Assembly (NCBI RefSeq): GCF_009720365.1
Contig: NZ_WBZD01000020.1
Coordinates: 124,001-188,000 of the forward strand
From: Catellatospora paridis
GTDB lineage: Bacteria; Actinomycetota; Actinomycetes; Mycobacteriales; Micromonosporaceae
Reading direction: 5' to 3'
Length of the DNA stretch: 64,000 nucleotides
This document shows, piece after piece, positions 47,298 through 58,325 of the stretch (positions are counted from its first letter, which is position 1; every line of letters begins with the position of its first letter). The notes beneath the pieces were generated by a model, which saw only the letters and a program-made list of their open reading frames with translations, was not told where the DNA came from and made no database searches. Position numbers and translations under genes: made by a program.

Positions 47298-47316
47298 TAA
47301 GGCGAGGCGTACCTTA
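47298..47316. promoter_or_regulatory. Iron box (IdeR/DtxR-type operator) upstream of efeU
   Basis: 19-base site matching 13 of 19 positions of the mycobacterial IdeR consensus TTAGGTTAGGCTAACCTAA (read by eye), centred about 46 bases before the efeU start. Position fits repression by iron-loaded IdeR. The nearby CCTTACTAAGG adds a second partial dyad. Confidence 0.65.
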
Positions 47317-47380
47317 GCGTAGGTGGCCCTTACCTGAGAAGTCGATCCCCGTCACTTCATTGGACCGGGTCCAGAACAGG

Positions 47381-47410
47381 CGAAAGGGCGCCCGAGCGGG
47401 CGCCCTTTCG
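47381..47410. terminator. Terminator downstream of ahcY
   Basis: 14-bp arms CGAAAGGGCGCCCG / reverse complement with a 2-base loop, 18 bases past the ahcY stop, with T-rich arm sequence. Confidence 0.85.
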
Positions 47411-47428
47411 CTGTTTCGCCGATCCGGT

Positions 47429-48880
<1,452 letters not shown>

Positions 48881-48984
48881 AGATGAACTCCCAATCGGTC
48901 GGCTGACCAGTGCGAGGTACAGCCTACTTCTCCGCGTTCCGGGGGCCGTGAACCGCCTCCGTCGGAGGGTCGACCACGGCATAC

Positions 48985-49034
48985 GTGTGGCCCGGTCCCC
49001 GGACGGACCCTCCGCCTCAGGAACCGGGCCACAC
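48985..49034 (-). promoter_or_regulatory. Stem-loop in the probable ahcY leader
   Basis: Inverted repeat GTGTGGCCCGGT ... ACCGGGCCACAC, 12 of 12 paired, about 105-154 bases before ahcY ATG. The loop contains GGAC/GTCC-type short pairs. It could be a regulatory hairpin or a second terminator for upstream transcription. Confidence 0.45.
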
Positions 49035-49188
49035 TCCCCCCGGTTTGGTTCCCCCGCGCGTGGCTCGGACTGAATGATCCCGATAACGCTGCGTGAGTAA
49101 AAGGCTACACTCCGCTTTTCTGGTGTCAAGCAGAACCCTCAAGTCGTACGCGTCGCCGTGTCGCGCCGGCCCTCGGATACGCGAAAAG

Positions 49189-49233
49189 GCCTGCCCGGTT
49201 GAGAAATGGGGTTCATTTTCAACCGGGCAGGCC
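49189..49233 (-). terminator. manA terminator
   Basis: 14-bp arms GGCCTGCCCGGTTG / CAACCGGGCAGGCC around a 17-base loop, 27 bases past the manA stop. Confidence 0.8.
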
Positions 49234-49259
49234 GACGTCTGTTGTGGAGTGGCCGCCGC

Positions 49260-50423
<1,164 letters not shown>

Positions 50424-50427
50424 GCGC

Positions 50428-51348
50428 TCAGCCCTTCTGGTAATAGATGTCCGGCTCGAGGTAGATGACCTTGGCGATCGGCACGGCCTCGCGGATCCGT
50501 GCCTCGGCGGCGTCGATGCCCTTGGCCACCTCGTCCGCGGTCTCGTCATGCCGGACTGCGATCTTAGCGGCCACCAGCAGCTCCTCCGGGCCAAGGTGCA
50601 TGGTGCGCATGTGGATCACGCGCTCCACCTCGGGCCCGTTCGCGATGGCGGCGGCGATCGCCTTGACGTGCTCGTCGGTTGCCGACTCGCCGAGCAGCAG
50701 ACTCTTCGTCTCCATCGCCAGCACCACCGCGATGACCACCAGCAACAAGCCGATCATCAGAGTGCCCGCGGCGTCCCAGTAGCCGCTCCCGGTGATCAGC
50801 GTCATACTCACGCCGATCAACGCGAAGACCAGGCCGACCAGCGCACCCAGGTCCTCCAGCAGGATCACCGGGAGCTCCGGCGCCTTGGCCCGCCGGATGA
50901 ACTCCTTCCAGCTCGCCGAGCCGCGCACCGCGTTCGACTCGACGATCGCGGTGCGGAAGGAGAAGGACTCCAGAACGATCGCGACCAGCAGCACCGTCAC
51001 CGGCAGCCACTTCCACGCGGTGATCGGCGTCGGGTCATGGAACTTGTGCCACGCCTCGTACAGGGCGAACAGGCCACCCACGCTGAACAGGACGATCGAC
51101 ACGATGAACGCGTAGATGTACCGCTCCCGGCCGAAGCCGAACGGGTGCAGCGGCGTCGCCTCCCGCTGGGCCCGGCGGCCGCCGAACAGCAGCAGGATCT
51201 GGTTGCCCGAGTCGGCGACCGAGTGGATCGCCTCGGCCAGCATCGACGACGAGCCGGACAGTGCCCACGCGATGAACTTCGTCACCGCGATGCCCAGATT
51301 GGCCAGCAGCGCCGCGACGATCGCCCTGGTGCCGCCCCCCGCGCTCAC
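50428..51348 (-). CDS. Cation diffusion facilitator family transporter
   Basis: 306 residues from GTG 51348. Six TM helices; metal-binding HxxxD in TM2 'SSSMLAEAIHSVADSGNQIL' and DxxxD-like residues in TM5 'ILLEDLGALVGLVFALIGVS'. C-terminal cytoplasmic domain (about 205-306; 'KSLLLGESATDEHVKAIAAA', 'TMHLGPEELLVAAKIAVRHD'). CDF proteins export Zn, Co, Mn or Fe with proton exchange. The metal cannot be told. Ends 4 bases before the manA start. The gene begins inside a 66-bp tandem repeat. Confidence 0.9.
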   Translation of the reverse strand: MSAGGGTRAIVAALLANLGIAVTKFIAWALSGSSSMLAEAIHSVADSGNQILLLFGGRRAQREATPLHPFGFGRERYIYAFIVSIVLFSVGGLFALYEAWHKFHDPTPITAWKWLPVTVLLVAIVLESFSFRTAIVESNAVRGSASWKEFIRRAKAPELPVILLEDLGALVGLVFALIGVSMTLITGSGYWDAAGTLMIGLLLVVIAVVLAMETKSLLLGESATDEHVKAIAAAIANGPEVERVIHMRTMHLGPEELLVAAKIAVRHDETADEVAKGIDAAEARIREAVPIAKVIYLEPDIYYQKG

Positions 51349-51494
51349 GCCGCTACCTCGCTGCGCTCGTCCGCGGCGGCCGTGAACCCCATGGTTCGCT
51401 CCCTACGGTCGCTCGCCGCTACCTCGCTGCGCTCGTCCGCGGCGGCCGTGAACCCCATGGTTCGCTCCCTACGGTCGCTCACGCCGCTACCCCA
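51348..51494 (-). repeat. 66-bp tandem repeat, two full copies and a partial third
   Basis: Copies start at 51348 and 51414 (identical by reading), and a partial third begins near 51482. On the minus strand each copy carries an in-frame ATG and reads MGFTAAADERSEVAA, and the last frame ends in a TGA that overlaps the GTG start of the CDF gene (GTGA). The period is 22 codons. Confidence 0.9.
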
Positions 51495-51525
51495 TGCATG
51501 TAGTTGTTGAGCCCGCTTCGCTCGC

Positions 51526-52728
51526 TCACTTGCGCAACTGCTCCTTCAGCTCCGTGACGGCCGGCACCGCCATCGGATCCAGGCCATGCCCGAGGCCGAG
51601 GTAGACCGAGGCGAAGTCAGTCGCCGCGACCAGTGAGGCGAACCGCTCCAGCGCCGATCCGCCTTCGGCGGTGAGCACGTCCACCTCGATCCCGCGCCTC
51701 GCCGCGATGTCCTGCACCACCTCGGCTCGCCGGTCCGTCGTCTGCGCCGCACTGTTCTCGTCGGCGAGCCCACCGTCGCACAGCAGCACCACCTTCAGAC
51801 GAGGGGGGTCGGCCGTCACGTCCTCAAGCTCGGGATCAGCGAAGATGTCCCGCTCCAGCGCGGCGAGCGCGCCGAACACGCCGTCGAGCAGGCCCACCCG
51901 GCCGCGGCCGGCCTCGCCGAGCGCGTCGGTGACGACCGGGTAGCGGGCGTTCGCGGAGAGCATGTCGCCGTAGCGCACCGCGGCCACCGCAGCCAGTGGC
52001 GAGTCGCCCCAGATGACCGGGACCGAGCCGGCCAGGTTCAGGGCCAGCGACTTGGCGCGGTTGACGAACGTCTCGGCGGTGGGCCGGCAGCGGTCGGCAT
52101 CCTGGTCCAGGCGCACCGCCGTCTCGGCCAGGTCGGCTTCGTTGACCTTGACCAGGCCCAGCGCGCGGGCGGCCAGCAGCACCGGCACCGTCAGGCCCCA
52201 CAGGTTCGCCCGCGCCGCACCGCGGCGCGGCACCGGGATGAACGGGGCGCGGTAGCGCTCGGCCACCGACTGCAGCGGCGAACCCGGCGCGCCGATGCCC
52301 ACCAGCCGCGCGCCGCGGCGGCCCGCTGCTTCGGCCACGGCCAGCGCCTCCGGCGAGCGGCCCGACGCCGACACGGCGAACACCACGTCGGCCGCGCCGA
52401 TCCAGCCCGGCACCTCCACGCTGCGGTGGGTCAGCACCGGCACGAGGCAGCGCGGCCCCGCGATGGTCGCCAGGATGTCACCGGTGCGCGCGGCCGTGCC
52501 CGCGCCGACCACGACGACCGCCCGCGGCCGGCCCTCGTCGGCGAGGTGGCTCAGGTCGGTCTCGGCCGTCAGCGTGGTGGCCTCCCGCACCTGCGCGCCC
52601 GCCGACGCGATGGCCCGGAGCATGCCTCCGGGATCCCGCGCGGCCAGCGCCGGTGCGTTGTCCAGCAGCGCCTCGTCGAAGAAGCGGTTGCCGCGCACAC
52701 CCGCGGCGCCGTCGATCGGGCTGCCCAT
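51526..52728 (-). CDS. SIS-domain bifunctional phosphoglucose/phosphomannose isomerase-like protein
   Basis: About 400 residues (ATG 52728, or GTG 52731 one codon earlier). Two SIS domains: 'AVVVVGAGTAARTGDILATI' and 'DVVFAVSASGRSPEALAVAE', later 'VPVIWGDSPLAAVAAVRYGD' and the C-terminal 'ATDFASVYLGLGHGLDPMAV'. The layout is that of archaeal/actinobacterial PGI/PMI (mycobacterial Rv3256c position). It sits between Trm112 and the CDF transporter gene in the manA-manB locus, so a role in mannose/glucose-6-phosphate interconversion is likely. Overlaps the Trm112 stop (TGATG). Confidence 0.8.
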   Translation of the reverse strand: MGSPIDGAAGVRGNRFFDEALLDNAPALAARDPGGMLRAIASAGAQVREATTLTAETDLSHLADEGRPRAVVVVGAGTAARTGDILATIAGPRCLVPVLTHRSVEVPGWIGAADVVFAVSASGRSPEALAVAEAAGRRGARLVGIGAPGSPLQSVAERYRAPFIPVPRRGAARANLWGLTVPVLLAARALGLVKVNEADLAETAVRLDQDADRCRPTAETFVNRAKSLALNLAGSVPVIWGDSPLAAVAAVRYGDMLSANARYPVVTDALGEAGRGRVGLLDGVFGALAALERDIFADPELEDVTADPPRLKVVLLCDGGLADENSAAQTTDRRAEVVQDIAARRGIEVDVLTAEGGSALERFASLVAATDFASVYLGLGHGLDPMAVPAVTELKEQLRK

Positions 52729-52910
52729 CACTCACCCGCCGGGGCGGTGAGCACCTCGTCGAGCAGCAGCACCGGCAGCCCATCCCGCACCGGGTAGACC
52801 CGGCTGCAGGAGGTGCAGGTCAGCGTCTGCGCCTCGGGGTCGTGGGTCAGCGGCGCATGGTCCTCGGCCGGGCAGGCGAGAACTTCGAGCAGTTGCGGGG
52901 CAAGCGACAC
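52728..52910 (-). CDS. Trm112 family zinc-binding protein
   Basis: 60 residues. Zinc-knuckle pattern 'LLEVLACPAEDHAPLTHDPE' (one Cys) and 'LTCTSCSRVYPVRDGLPVLL' (CxxC), the Trm112/YcaR fold. Such small proteins activate methyltransferases, tRNA or otherwise; in mycobacteria one lies at the same place in the manB locus. It overlaps the isomerase gene, which suggests translational coupling. The partner here is unknown. Confidence 0.9.
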   Translation of the reverse strand: MSLAPQLLEVLACPAEDHAPLTHDPEAQTLTCTSCSRVYPVRDGLPVLLLDEVLTAPAGE

Positions 52911-53015
52911 GTCCGGCTCCTTCAGATCGCTGGCTGAGCTCGAACACGGTTCGTCCCCGACGCGCCGCCGCTCTCGCGGCGCGCGCCGGGCGACTCACCA
53001 CGTTCCGCCAGCAGC

Positions 53016-54395
53016 CTACCCACGGACCAGCTTCAGCACCTCGTCGCGCAGCTCCGACATCCGCTCCGGCGTCCGGGCCTCGACGTTGAGCCGCAGCAGC
53101 GGCTCGGTGTTGGAGGCGCGCAGGTTCACCCAGCTGCCGTCGCCGAACGCCACGGTCAGGCCGTCCAGCTCGTCCTGCTGTTCGCCGGAGAAGTGCGCCC
53201 GCACCTGCGACAGCTTCGCGGTCTGGTCCGCCACCACCGAGTTGATCTCGCCGGAGGCCGTGTACCGCTCGAACTGCGCGCCCAGCGCCGACAGCGGGCC
53301 GTCCTGCTCGCCCAGCGCCGCCAGCACGTGCATCGCGGCCAGCATGCCGGTGTCGGCGCCCCAGAAGTCGCGGAAGTAGTAGTGCGCCGAGTGCTCGCCG
53401 CCGAAGACCGCGCCCGTGGTCGCCATCTCCGCCTTGATGAAGGAATGGCCCACCCGTGTGCGCACCGGGATGCCGCCGTGCTCGCGCACGATCTCCGGCA
53501 CCGCCGCCGACGTGATCAGGTTGTGGATGATCGTCGCCCCGGGGTGCTTGGCCAGCTCACGGGTCGCGACCAGCGCGGTCACCGCCGACGGGGACACCGG
53601 CGCGCCGTCGGCGTCGACCACGAAGCAGCGGTCGGCGTCGCCGTCGAAGGCCAGGCCCAGGTCGGCCCCGTGCTCGCGCACCGCGGCCTGCAGGTCCACC
53701 AGGTTCGCCGGCTCCAGCGGGTTGGCCTCGTGGTTCGGGAACGAGCCGTCCAACTCGAAGTACAGCGGCACGATGTCCAGCGGCAGCGCCGGCAGCACGG
53801 CGTCGCCGAGCACCGCCGGCACGGTGTATCCGCCCATGCCGTTGCCGGCGTCGACGACCACCTTCAGCGGCCGGATCCCGCTCAGGTCCACCAGCGTGCG
53901 CAGGTGCGCCGCGTAGTCGGCCAGCATCTCGCGGGTCTCGACGTCGCCCGCCGGGGCCGGCATCTCGGCGCGGGTGTCCAGCAGCTCCTGCGCCCGCTCG
54001 CGGATCGCGGACAGCCCGCTGGCCTGGCCGACCGGCTTGGCCCCGGCGAAGCAGAGCTTGATGCCGTTGTACTGGGCCGGGTTGTGGCTGGCGGTGAACA
54101 TCGCACCGGGCAGGCCGAGGATGCCGGACGCGTAGTACAGCAGGTCGGTCGAGCCGAGACCCGCGTTGATCACGTTGATGCCCTCGGCGCGTACGCCGTC
54201 GGTGAAGGCCTTGACCAGCGACGGCCCGGAGTCGCGCATGTCGTGCGCGACCACGACGGCGCCCCGGTCCTCCCCCAGCGCCCGCAGCGTCTGCGCGAAC
54301 GCCCGGCCCAACGCGCCGGCGACCGGCTCGTTCAGCTGGTCCGGCACGGTGCCGCGAACGTCGTACGCTTTGACGATCTGGGACAGGTCAGACAC
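53016..54395 (-). CDS. manB: Phosphomannomutase/phosphoglucomutase
   Basis: 459 residues. Converts mannose-6-phosphate to mannose-1-phosphate for GDP-mannose. Active-site phosphoserine loop 'GAMFTASHNPAQYNGIKLCF' (T-A-S-H-N-P), metal-binding 'LGLAFDGDADRCFVVDADGA' (DGDAD), sugar-binding 'VFGGEHSAHYYFRD' (GEHSAH) and the C-terminal phosphate loop 'WVNLRASNTEPLLRLNVEAR'. N-terminus 'IVKAYDVRGTVPDQLN' is typical. Located upstream of Trm112, isomerase and manA on the same strand. Confidence 0.96.
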   Translation of the reverse strand: MSDLSQIVKAYDVRGTVPDQLNEPVAGALGRAFAQTLRALGEDRGAVVVAHDMRDSGPSLVKAFTDGVRAEGINVINAGLGSTDLLYYASGILGLPGAMFTASHNPAQYNGIKLCFAGAKPVGQASGLSAIRERAQELLDTRAEMPAPAGDVETREMLADYAAHLRTLVDLSGIRPLKVVVDAGNGMGGYTVPAVLGDAVLPALPLDIVPLYFELDGSFPNHEANPLEPANLVDLQAAVREHGADLGLAFDGDADRCFVVDADGAPVSPSAVTALVATRELAKHPGATIIHNLITSAAVPEIVREHGGIPVRTRVGHSFIKAEMATTGAVFGGEHSAHYYFRDFWGADTGMLAAMHVLAALGEQDGPLSALGAQFERYTASGEINSVVADQTAKLSQVRAHFSGEQQDELDGLTVAFGDGSWVNLRASNTEPLLRLNVEARTPERMSELRDEVLKLVRG

Positions 54396-54517
54396 TTCGA
54401 CTCCTTCTAACAGATTCCACCGAGGTCAGCCTAGTAGACCGTGCGCAGCCGACCCCGGTCCGGGGCGGCGCCACTGCTCGCACCATAGAACGCTGGACGC
54501 CGCGCACCATCACCTGT

Positions 54518-55117
54518 TCACACGACGCGCAGGCCGGCCACGAAGTCCTGGTAGTCCTGATACGTCGGAAGCAAGCCCTTTTCCCGGGCCTCGGCCAGGG
54601 TCGGGGCGGCCGCGTCGCGCGCCGACAACAGCGGAGCGTCCCCCGGCCACTTGATGCCGAGGTCCGGATCCAGCGGGTGTACGGCGAACTCGCGCACGGG
54701 GTTGTAGACCTCCGAGCACAGATAGCTGATCGTCACGTCGTCCTCGATGGCGCAGAAGCCGTGTCCCAGGCCCTCGGCCAGGTACACCGCCTTGCGGTCG
54801 ACGTCGTCGAGGCGGACGAACTCGTGCTGCCCGAACGTCGGGGACCCCACCCGCAGATCGACGATGACGTCGAGAACGGCGCCGCGCACGCACGTCACAT
54901 ACTTCGCCTGGCCCGGAGGGATCTGGGCGAAGTGAATGCCGCGGACGACGCCGCGGGTCGACGTCGACAGGTTGGCCTGAGCCAGGCGCAGCGGATGGCC
55001 GACCGTCTCGGTCAGCCGGTCGAAGCGATACCACTCCATGAAGACGCCGCGCGGATCGCCGTGCTGGACGGGGACGACCTCCCAGGCGCCCTCGATCGAC
55101 AATGGGTTGATATTCAT
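54518..55117 (-). CDS. rmlC: dTDP-4-dehydrorhamnose 3,5-epimerase
   Basis: 199 residues, double-psi beta-barrel cupin. Catalytic His in '[20 protein letters not shown]' and Asp in '[15 protein letters not shown]', '[20 protein letters not shown]' with Tyr, and '[20 protein letters not shown]'. Third step of dTDP-L-rhamnose synthesis. Its start overlaps the rmlA stop (ATGA), on the same strand as rmlA. Confidence 0.96.
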   Translation of the reverse strand: MNINPLSIEGAWEVVPVQHGDPRGVFMEWYRFDRLTETVGHPLRLAQANLSTSTRGVVRGIHFAQIPPGQAKYVTCVRGAVLDVIVDLRVGSPTFGQHEFVRLDDVDRKAVYLAEGLGHGFCAIEDDVTISYLCSEVYNPVREFAVHPLDPDLGIKWPGDAPLLSARDAAAPTLAEAREKGLLPTYQDYQDFVAGLRVV

Positions 55118-56001
55118 CGGATGCTGGGCTCCTGTCCCGCGTGCGCCAGGATGTCCAGCAGGTACTGGCCGTACCCGCTCTTGAGCAGCGGAGTCGCCAG
55201 CTCGCGAAGCTGCTCGTCGGTGAGGAAGCCAGCCCGCCAGGCGGCCTCCTCGACACAGCCGATCTTGAGGGCCTGACGCTCCTCGATGACCCGCACGAAC
55301 TCGGCCGCCTGCACCAGCGAACCGAACGTGCCGGTGTCAAGCCACGCCGTGCCGCGGTCGAGGACGGTCACCGACAGTTCGCGCTGCCCGAGGTACGCCT
55401 CGTTGACTGCGGTGATCTCCAGCTCGCCGCGGTCGCTCGGCTTGAGGTTGCGGGCGATGTCGACCACGCGGTTGTCGTAGAAGTAGAGACCGGGCACCGC
55501 GTAGGACGATTTGGGCGTCTGCGGCTTCTCCTCGATCGAGAGCACTCGGCCGTCGGTCGCGAACTCGACCACACCGTAGTCGCGGGGGTTGGCCACCTGG
55601 TATGCGAAGATCCGCCCCCCGGAGAGGTTTTGGTGCGTAGCCAGCTGACGCCCCAGGCCGACGCCGTGGAAGATGTTGTCGCCGAGGATCAGCGCGACGG
55701 GTTGGTCGCCGATGAAGTCGGCGCCGATGAGGAACGCCTGCGCGATGCCGTCCGGCTGGGGCTGTGTGGCGTAGGTGATGCTCATGCCCCACTGGGAGCC
55801 GTCACCCAGCAGCCGGGAGAACTGGTCGGAATCGTCCGGCGTGGTGATGACGAGGACTTCCCGGACACCCGCCATGAGGAGGGTGGTGAGCGGGTAGTAA
55901 ATCATCGGTTTGTCGTAAACCGGCATGAGTTGTTTGGAAACGGCTTTGGTAATGGGCCACAGTCGGGAACCTGTGCCGCCCGCGAGAAGGATGCCACGCA
56001 T
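55114..56001 (-). CDS. rmlA: Glucose-1-phosphate thymidylyltransferase
   Basis: 295 residues from ATG 56001 (an ATG three codons upstream is an alternative). Nucleotidyltransferase signature '[20 protein letters not shown]', '[20 protein letters not shown]', '[20 protein letters not shown]' (Asp that binds Mg), '[20 protein letters not shown]' and '[20 protein letters not shown]'. First step of dTDP-rhamnose synthesis. Divergent from rmlB with 46 bases between, so a shared promoter region serves both halves of the pathway. Confidence 0.96.
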   Translation of the reverse strand: MRGILLAGGTGSRLWPITKAVSKQLMPVYDKPMIYYPLTTLLMAGVREVLVITTPDDSDQFSRLLGDGSQWGMSITYATQPQPDGIAQAFLIGADFIGDQPVALILGDNIFHGVGLGRQLATHQNLSGGRIFAYQVANPRDYGVVEFATDGRVLSIEEKPQTPKSSYAVPGLYFYDNRVVDIARNLKPSDRGELEITAVNEAYLGQRELSVTVLDRGTAWLDTGTFGSLVQAAEFVRVIEERQALKIGCVEEAAWRAGFLTDEQLRELATPLLKSGYGQYLLDILAHAGQEPSIR

Positions 56002-56047
56002 GACCGGCAAGACTACAGCCCGCTTCGTCAGCTAAACTCCCGGACTT

Positions 56048-57025
56048 GTGAAACTCCTTGTCACCGGCGGTGCCGGCTTCATCGGCTCTGAATATGTCCG
56101 CAATCTGCTCCAGGGCGGCTACGGGCCTTCCAAAGACGATGTCACCGTGCTCGACAAGTTGACCTATTCGGGCAATTTGGAGAACCTGGCCGCCGTCGCC
56201 GACGACCCTCGGTACACCTTCGTGCAGGGCGACATCTGTGACGCAGATCTCGTCGAGCAGCTGATGCCAGGCCATGACGCGGTCGTCCATTTCGCGGCCG
56301 AAACGCACGTCGACCGTGCTGTGCACGGACCCGCGCAGTTCGTCCAGACGAACGTCGTCGGCACCCAGGTGCTCCTGGACGCCGCGAGGCGGCACCGCGT
56401 CGGCCGGTTCCTGCACGTCTCCACAGACGAGGTATACGGCTCGATCGAGCAGGGTTCCTGGACGGAGGAGTGGCCGCTGGCCCCCCGCTCGGCCTACTCT
56501 GCGGCGAAGGCCGGTTCCGACCTGCTGGCGCTGGCCTACCACAAGACCTACGAGCTCGACGTGGTGGTGACCCGGTGTTCCAACAACTACGGGCACTACC
56601 AGTTCCCGGAGAAGGTCATCCCGCTGTTCGTCACCAACCTGCTCGACGGCGGGTCGGTGCCGCTCTACGGCGACGGCCTCAACATCCGCGACTGGCTGCA
56701 CGTCTCCGATCACTGCAACGGCATCCAGCTGGCGCTGACCAAGGGCCGTGCCGGCGAGGTCTACCACATCGGTGGCGGCACCGAGCTGACCAACCGCGAG
56801 CTGACCGAGATGCTGCTGGCTGCCACGGGTCGCACATGGGATGCGGTCCGGCCGGTCGAGGACCGCAAGGGGCACGACCGTCGCTACTCGCTGAGCATCG
56901 AGAAGATCCGCAACGAGCTCGGGTACGAGCCGCAGGTCTCGCTCGACGAGGGCCTGGCGCGCACCGTGGCCTGGTACCGGGACAACCGGAGCTGGTGGGA
57001 GCCGCTCAAGGGACAGTCCCTGTGA
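56048..57025 (+). CDS. rmlB: dTDP-glucose 4,6-dehydratase
   Basis: 325 residues from GTG 56048. Extended SDR: 'LLVTGGAGFIGSEYVRNLLQ' (GxxGxxG), 'HFAAETHVDRAVHGP', 'VSTDEVYGSIEQGSWTEEWP' and catalytic 'AYSAAKAGSDLLALAYHKTY' (YxxxK; the expected Tyr is in A-Y-S-A-A-K). C-terminal 'DRKGHDRRYSLSIEKIRNEL' binds the nucleotide-sugar. Second step of the pathway. The next gene overlaps (GTGA). Confidence 0.96.
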   Translation: MKLLVTGGAGFIGSEYVRNLLQGGYGPSKDDVTVLDKLTYSGNLENLAAVADDPRYTFVQGDICDADLVEQLMPGHDAVVHFAAETHVDRAVHGPAQFVQTNVVGTQVLLDAARRHRVGRFLHVSTDEVYGSIEQGSWTEEWPLAPRSAYSAAKAGSDLLALAYHKTYELDVVVTRCSNNYGHYQFPEKVIPLFVTNLLDGGSVPLYGDGLNIRDWLHVSDHCNGIQLALTKGRAGEVYHIGGGTELTNRELTEMLLAATGRTWDAVRPVEDRKGHDRRYSLSIEKIRNELGYEPQVSLDEGLARTVAWYRDNRSWWEPLKGQSL

Positions 57026-57891
57026 CGATCAAGGTACTCGTCACAGGTGCCGGCGGCATGCTGGGCACCGACCTGGTGGCGGCCCTGGGCGCCGGTGGCT
57101 TCGCGGTCGTCGCCGCCGCCCGCGCGGACCTCGACATCCGGGTTCCCGAGCAGGTCGCTGCCGCGCTGCCCGGGGTCGACATCGTGATCAACGCTGCGGC
57201 GTGGACCGACGTCGACCGGGCCGAGACGGAGGAGGCGGCGGCCACCGCGATCAACGGCACGGCGGTCGGCACTCTCGCCGCGGCGTGCGCGCAGGCCGGT
57301 GCCCGCCTGATACAGATCTCCACCGACTACGTGTACTCCGGCAAGTCGGTCCTCCCGTGGGCGGAGTCCGAGGCCACCGACCCTGTCAACGCGTACGGTC
57401 GCGGCAAGGAGTCGGGCGAGCGGGCGGTGTTCGAGCATCTGGGCGATCGTGGCTACGTGGTCCGTACGGCGTGGCTCTATGGCGCCCAAGGGCGCAACTT
57501 CGTCGGCACCATGCTGCGGCTCGCCTCCCAGCGGCCGACGCTCGACGTCGTCGACGACCAGCACGGCCAGCCGACCTGGACGTGCGCCCTAGCGGACCAG
57601 TTGATCGAACTGTGCCGGGCGGCATACGCGGGCAAGGCGCCGGGAGGCGTTTACCACGGCACCGCGTCGGGCCAGACGACCTGGTACGGGTTGGCCCGAG
57701 CGGTGTTCGAGTTGTCCGGACTCGATCCTGATCGTGTCCGCCCGGTGGACACGGCGGCGTTTCCACGGCCTGCCAAGCGTCCCTCTTACAGCGTGCTGGG
57801 CCACGACCGGTGGGCGGCCGCCGACATTGCCGTTCAACCGATGTGGCAAGACCAGTTGCGTGCCGCGCTGGCGCAGTGGCCGAGCCACTGA
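57022..57891 (+). CDS. rmlD: dTDP-4-dehydrorhamnose reductase
   Basis: 289 residues from GTG 57022, overlapping the rmlB stop. 'IKVLVTGAGGMLGTDLVAAL' (GxxGxxG NADPH loop), 'DIVINAAAWTDVDRAETEEA', 'LIQISTDYVYSGKSVLPWAE', 'YGRGKESGERAVFEHLGDRG' (YxxxK) and 'GVYHGTASGQTTWYGLARAV'. Final reduction to dTDP-L-rhamnose. The four rml genes complete the pathway, which feeds rhamnosylated surface polymers or natural products. Confidence 0.95.
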   Translation: MTIKVLVTGAGGMLGTDLVAALGAGGFAVVAAARADLDIRVPEQVAAALPGVDIVINAAAWTDVDRAETEEAAATAINGTAVGTLAAACAQAGARLIQISTDYVYSGKSVLPWAESEATDPVNAYGRGKESGERAVFEHLGDRGYVVRTAWLYGAQGRNFVGTMLRLASQRPTLDVVDDQHGQPTWTCALADQLIELCRAAYAGKAPGGVYHGTASGQTTWYGLARAVFELSGLDPDRVRPVDTAAFPRPAKRPSYSVLGHDRWAAADIAVQPMWQDQLRAALAQWPSH

Positions 57892-58118
57892 AGGATCGTC
57901 TGCCGCGCCAGCGGTTTTCATCCGGCAACCTTCAGCTTCGACCGTCGTCGTGGTCGGCTCCCGGGCTGAAATCGGCGCCCCAAAAGGAACGTTGATCTCT
58001 GCTAACGTGGGGCCCGTTCTCGGCCATGCCGAAGGCTGACACGAGCCAAACTGCCGCTTATCGACACCCCTCAACCAGCATTAGTCGGTGGAAACAGCGA
58101 CACCAAGCTCCTGGCGAC

Positions 58119-58214
58119 ATGATTCGTCAGCGCATTCTCGAATGGGCATTCAAGGCGAATGAAAAAGGGCATATTGGCTCTGCTCTGTCTATCACAGACA
58201 TCATCGTCGCAATC
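58119..58214 (+). pseudogene. Truncated transketolase N-terminal-like fragment
   Basis: A short reading frame (58026-58295) contains 'IRQRILEWAFKANEKGHIGS' and 'ALSITDIIVAI', which match the start of transketolase/E1 thiamine-diphosphate enzymes (typically IRxRILxMxxxAxxxHIGSALSxxDIL). Only about 32 residues remain: the frame then runs into unrelated Arg/Ala-rich sequence and a hairpin. The base composition here is less GC-rich than the flanks. It is best read as the remnant of a deleted two-subunit transketolase gene, which elsewhere belongs to sugar and aminoglycan clusters. Confidence 0.6.
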
Positions 58215-58237
58215 GCCCCCGGCGGACGGGCGTTCGT

Positions 58238-58280
58238 AGCCAGGTCAGCTCGCGCGCAACGGGCCCGAGCTGACCTGGCT
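58238..58280 (+). terminator. 15-bp inverted repeat after the transketolase remnant
   Basis: Arms AGCCAGGTCAGCTCG and reverse complement with a 13-base loop. Probably the terminator of the rmlBD transcript or of the lost gene, 45 bases before the membrane-protein start. Confidence 0.65.
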
Positions 58281-58325
58281 TCGCGTGTGGCTTGAGGCCG
58301 AACAGCACCAGAAAGGTCACGTGAG

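Larger units (their letters stand above)
48881..49259 (-). other. 379-base region upstream of ahcY with a 12-bp stem-loop
   Basis: No gene is seen. A perfect 12-bp stem at about 48985-49034 (GTGTGGCCCGGT with its complement around a 26-base loop) and the manA terminator (49189-49233) are the only structures found. Known SAH or SAM-IV riboswitch landmarks could not be matched by eye. Confidence 0.5.

Noticed and set aside
48881-49259. SAH or SAM-IV riboswitch before ahcY
   Set aside because: The conserved cores of these families could not be matched by eye; only a strong stem-loop is reported.
51348-51494. CRISPR array
   Set aside because: Only two direct copies with no spacer sequence between them and no cas genes in the window.
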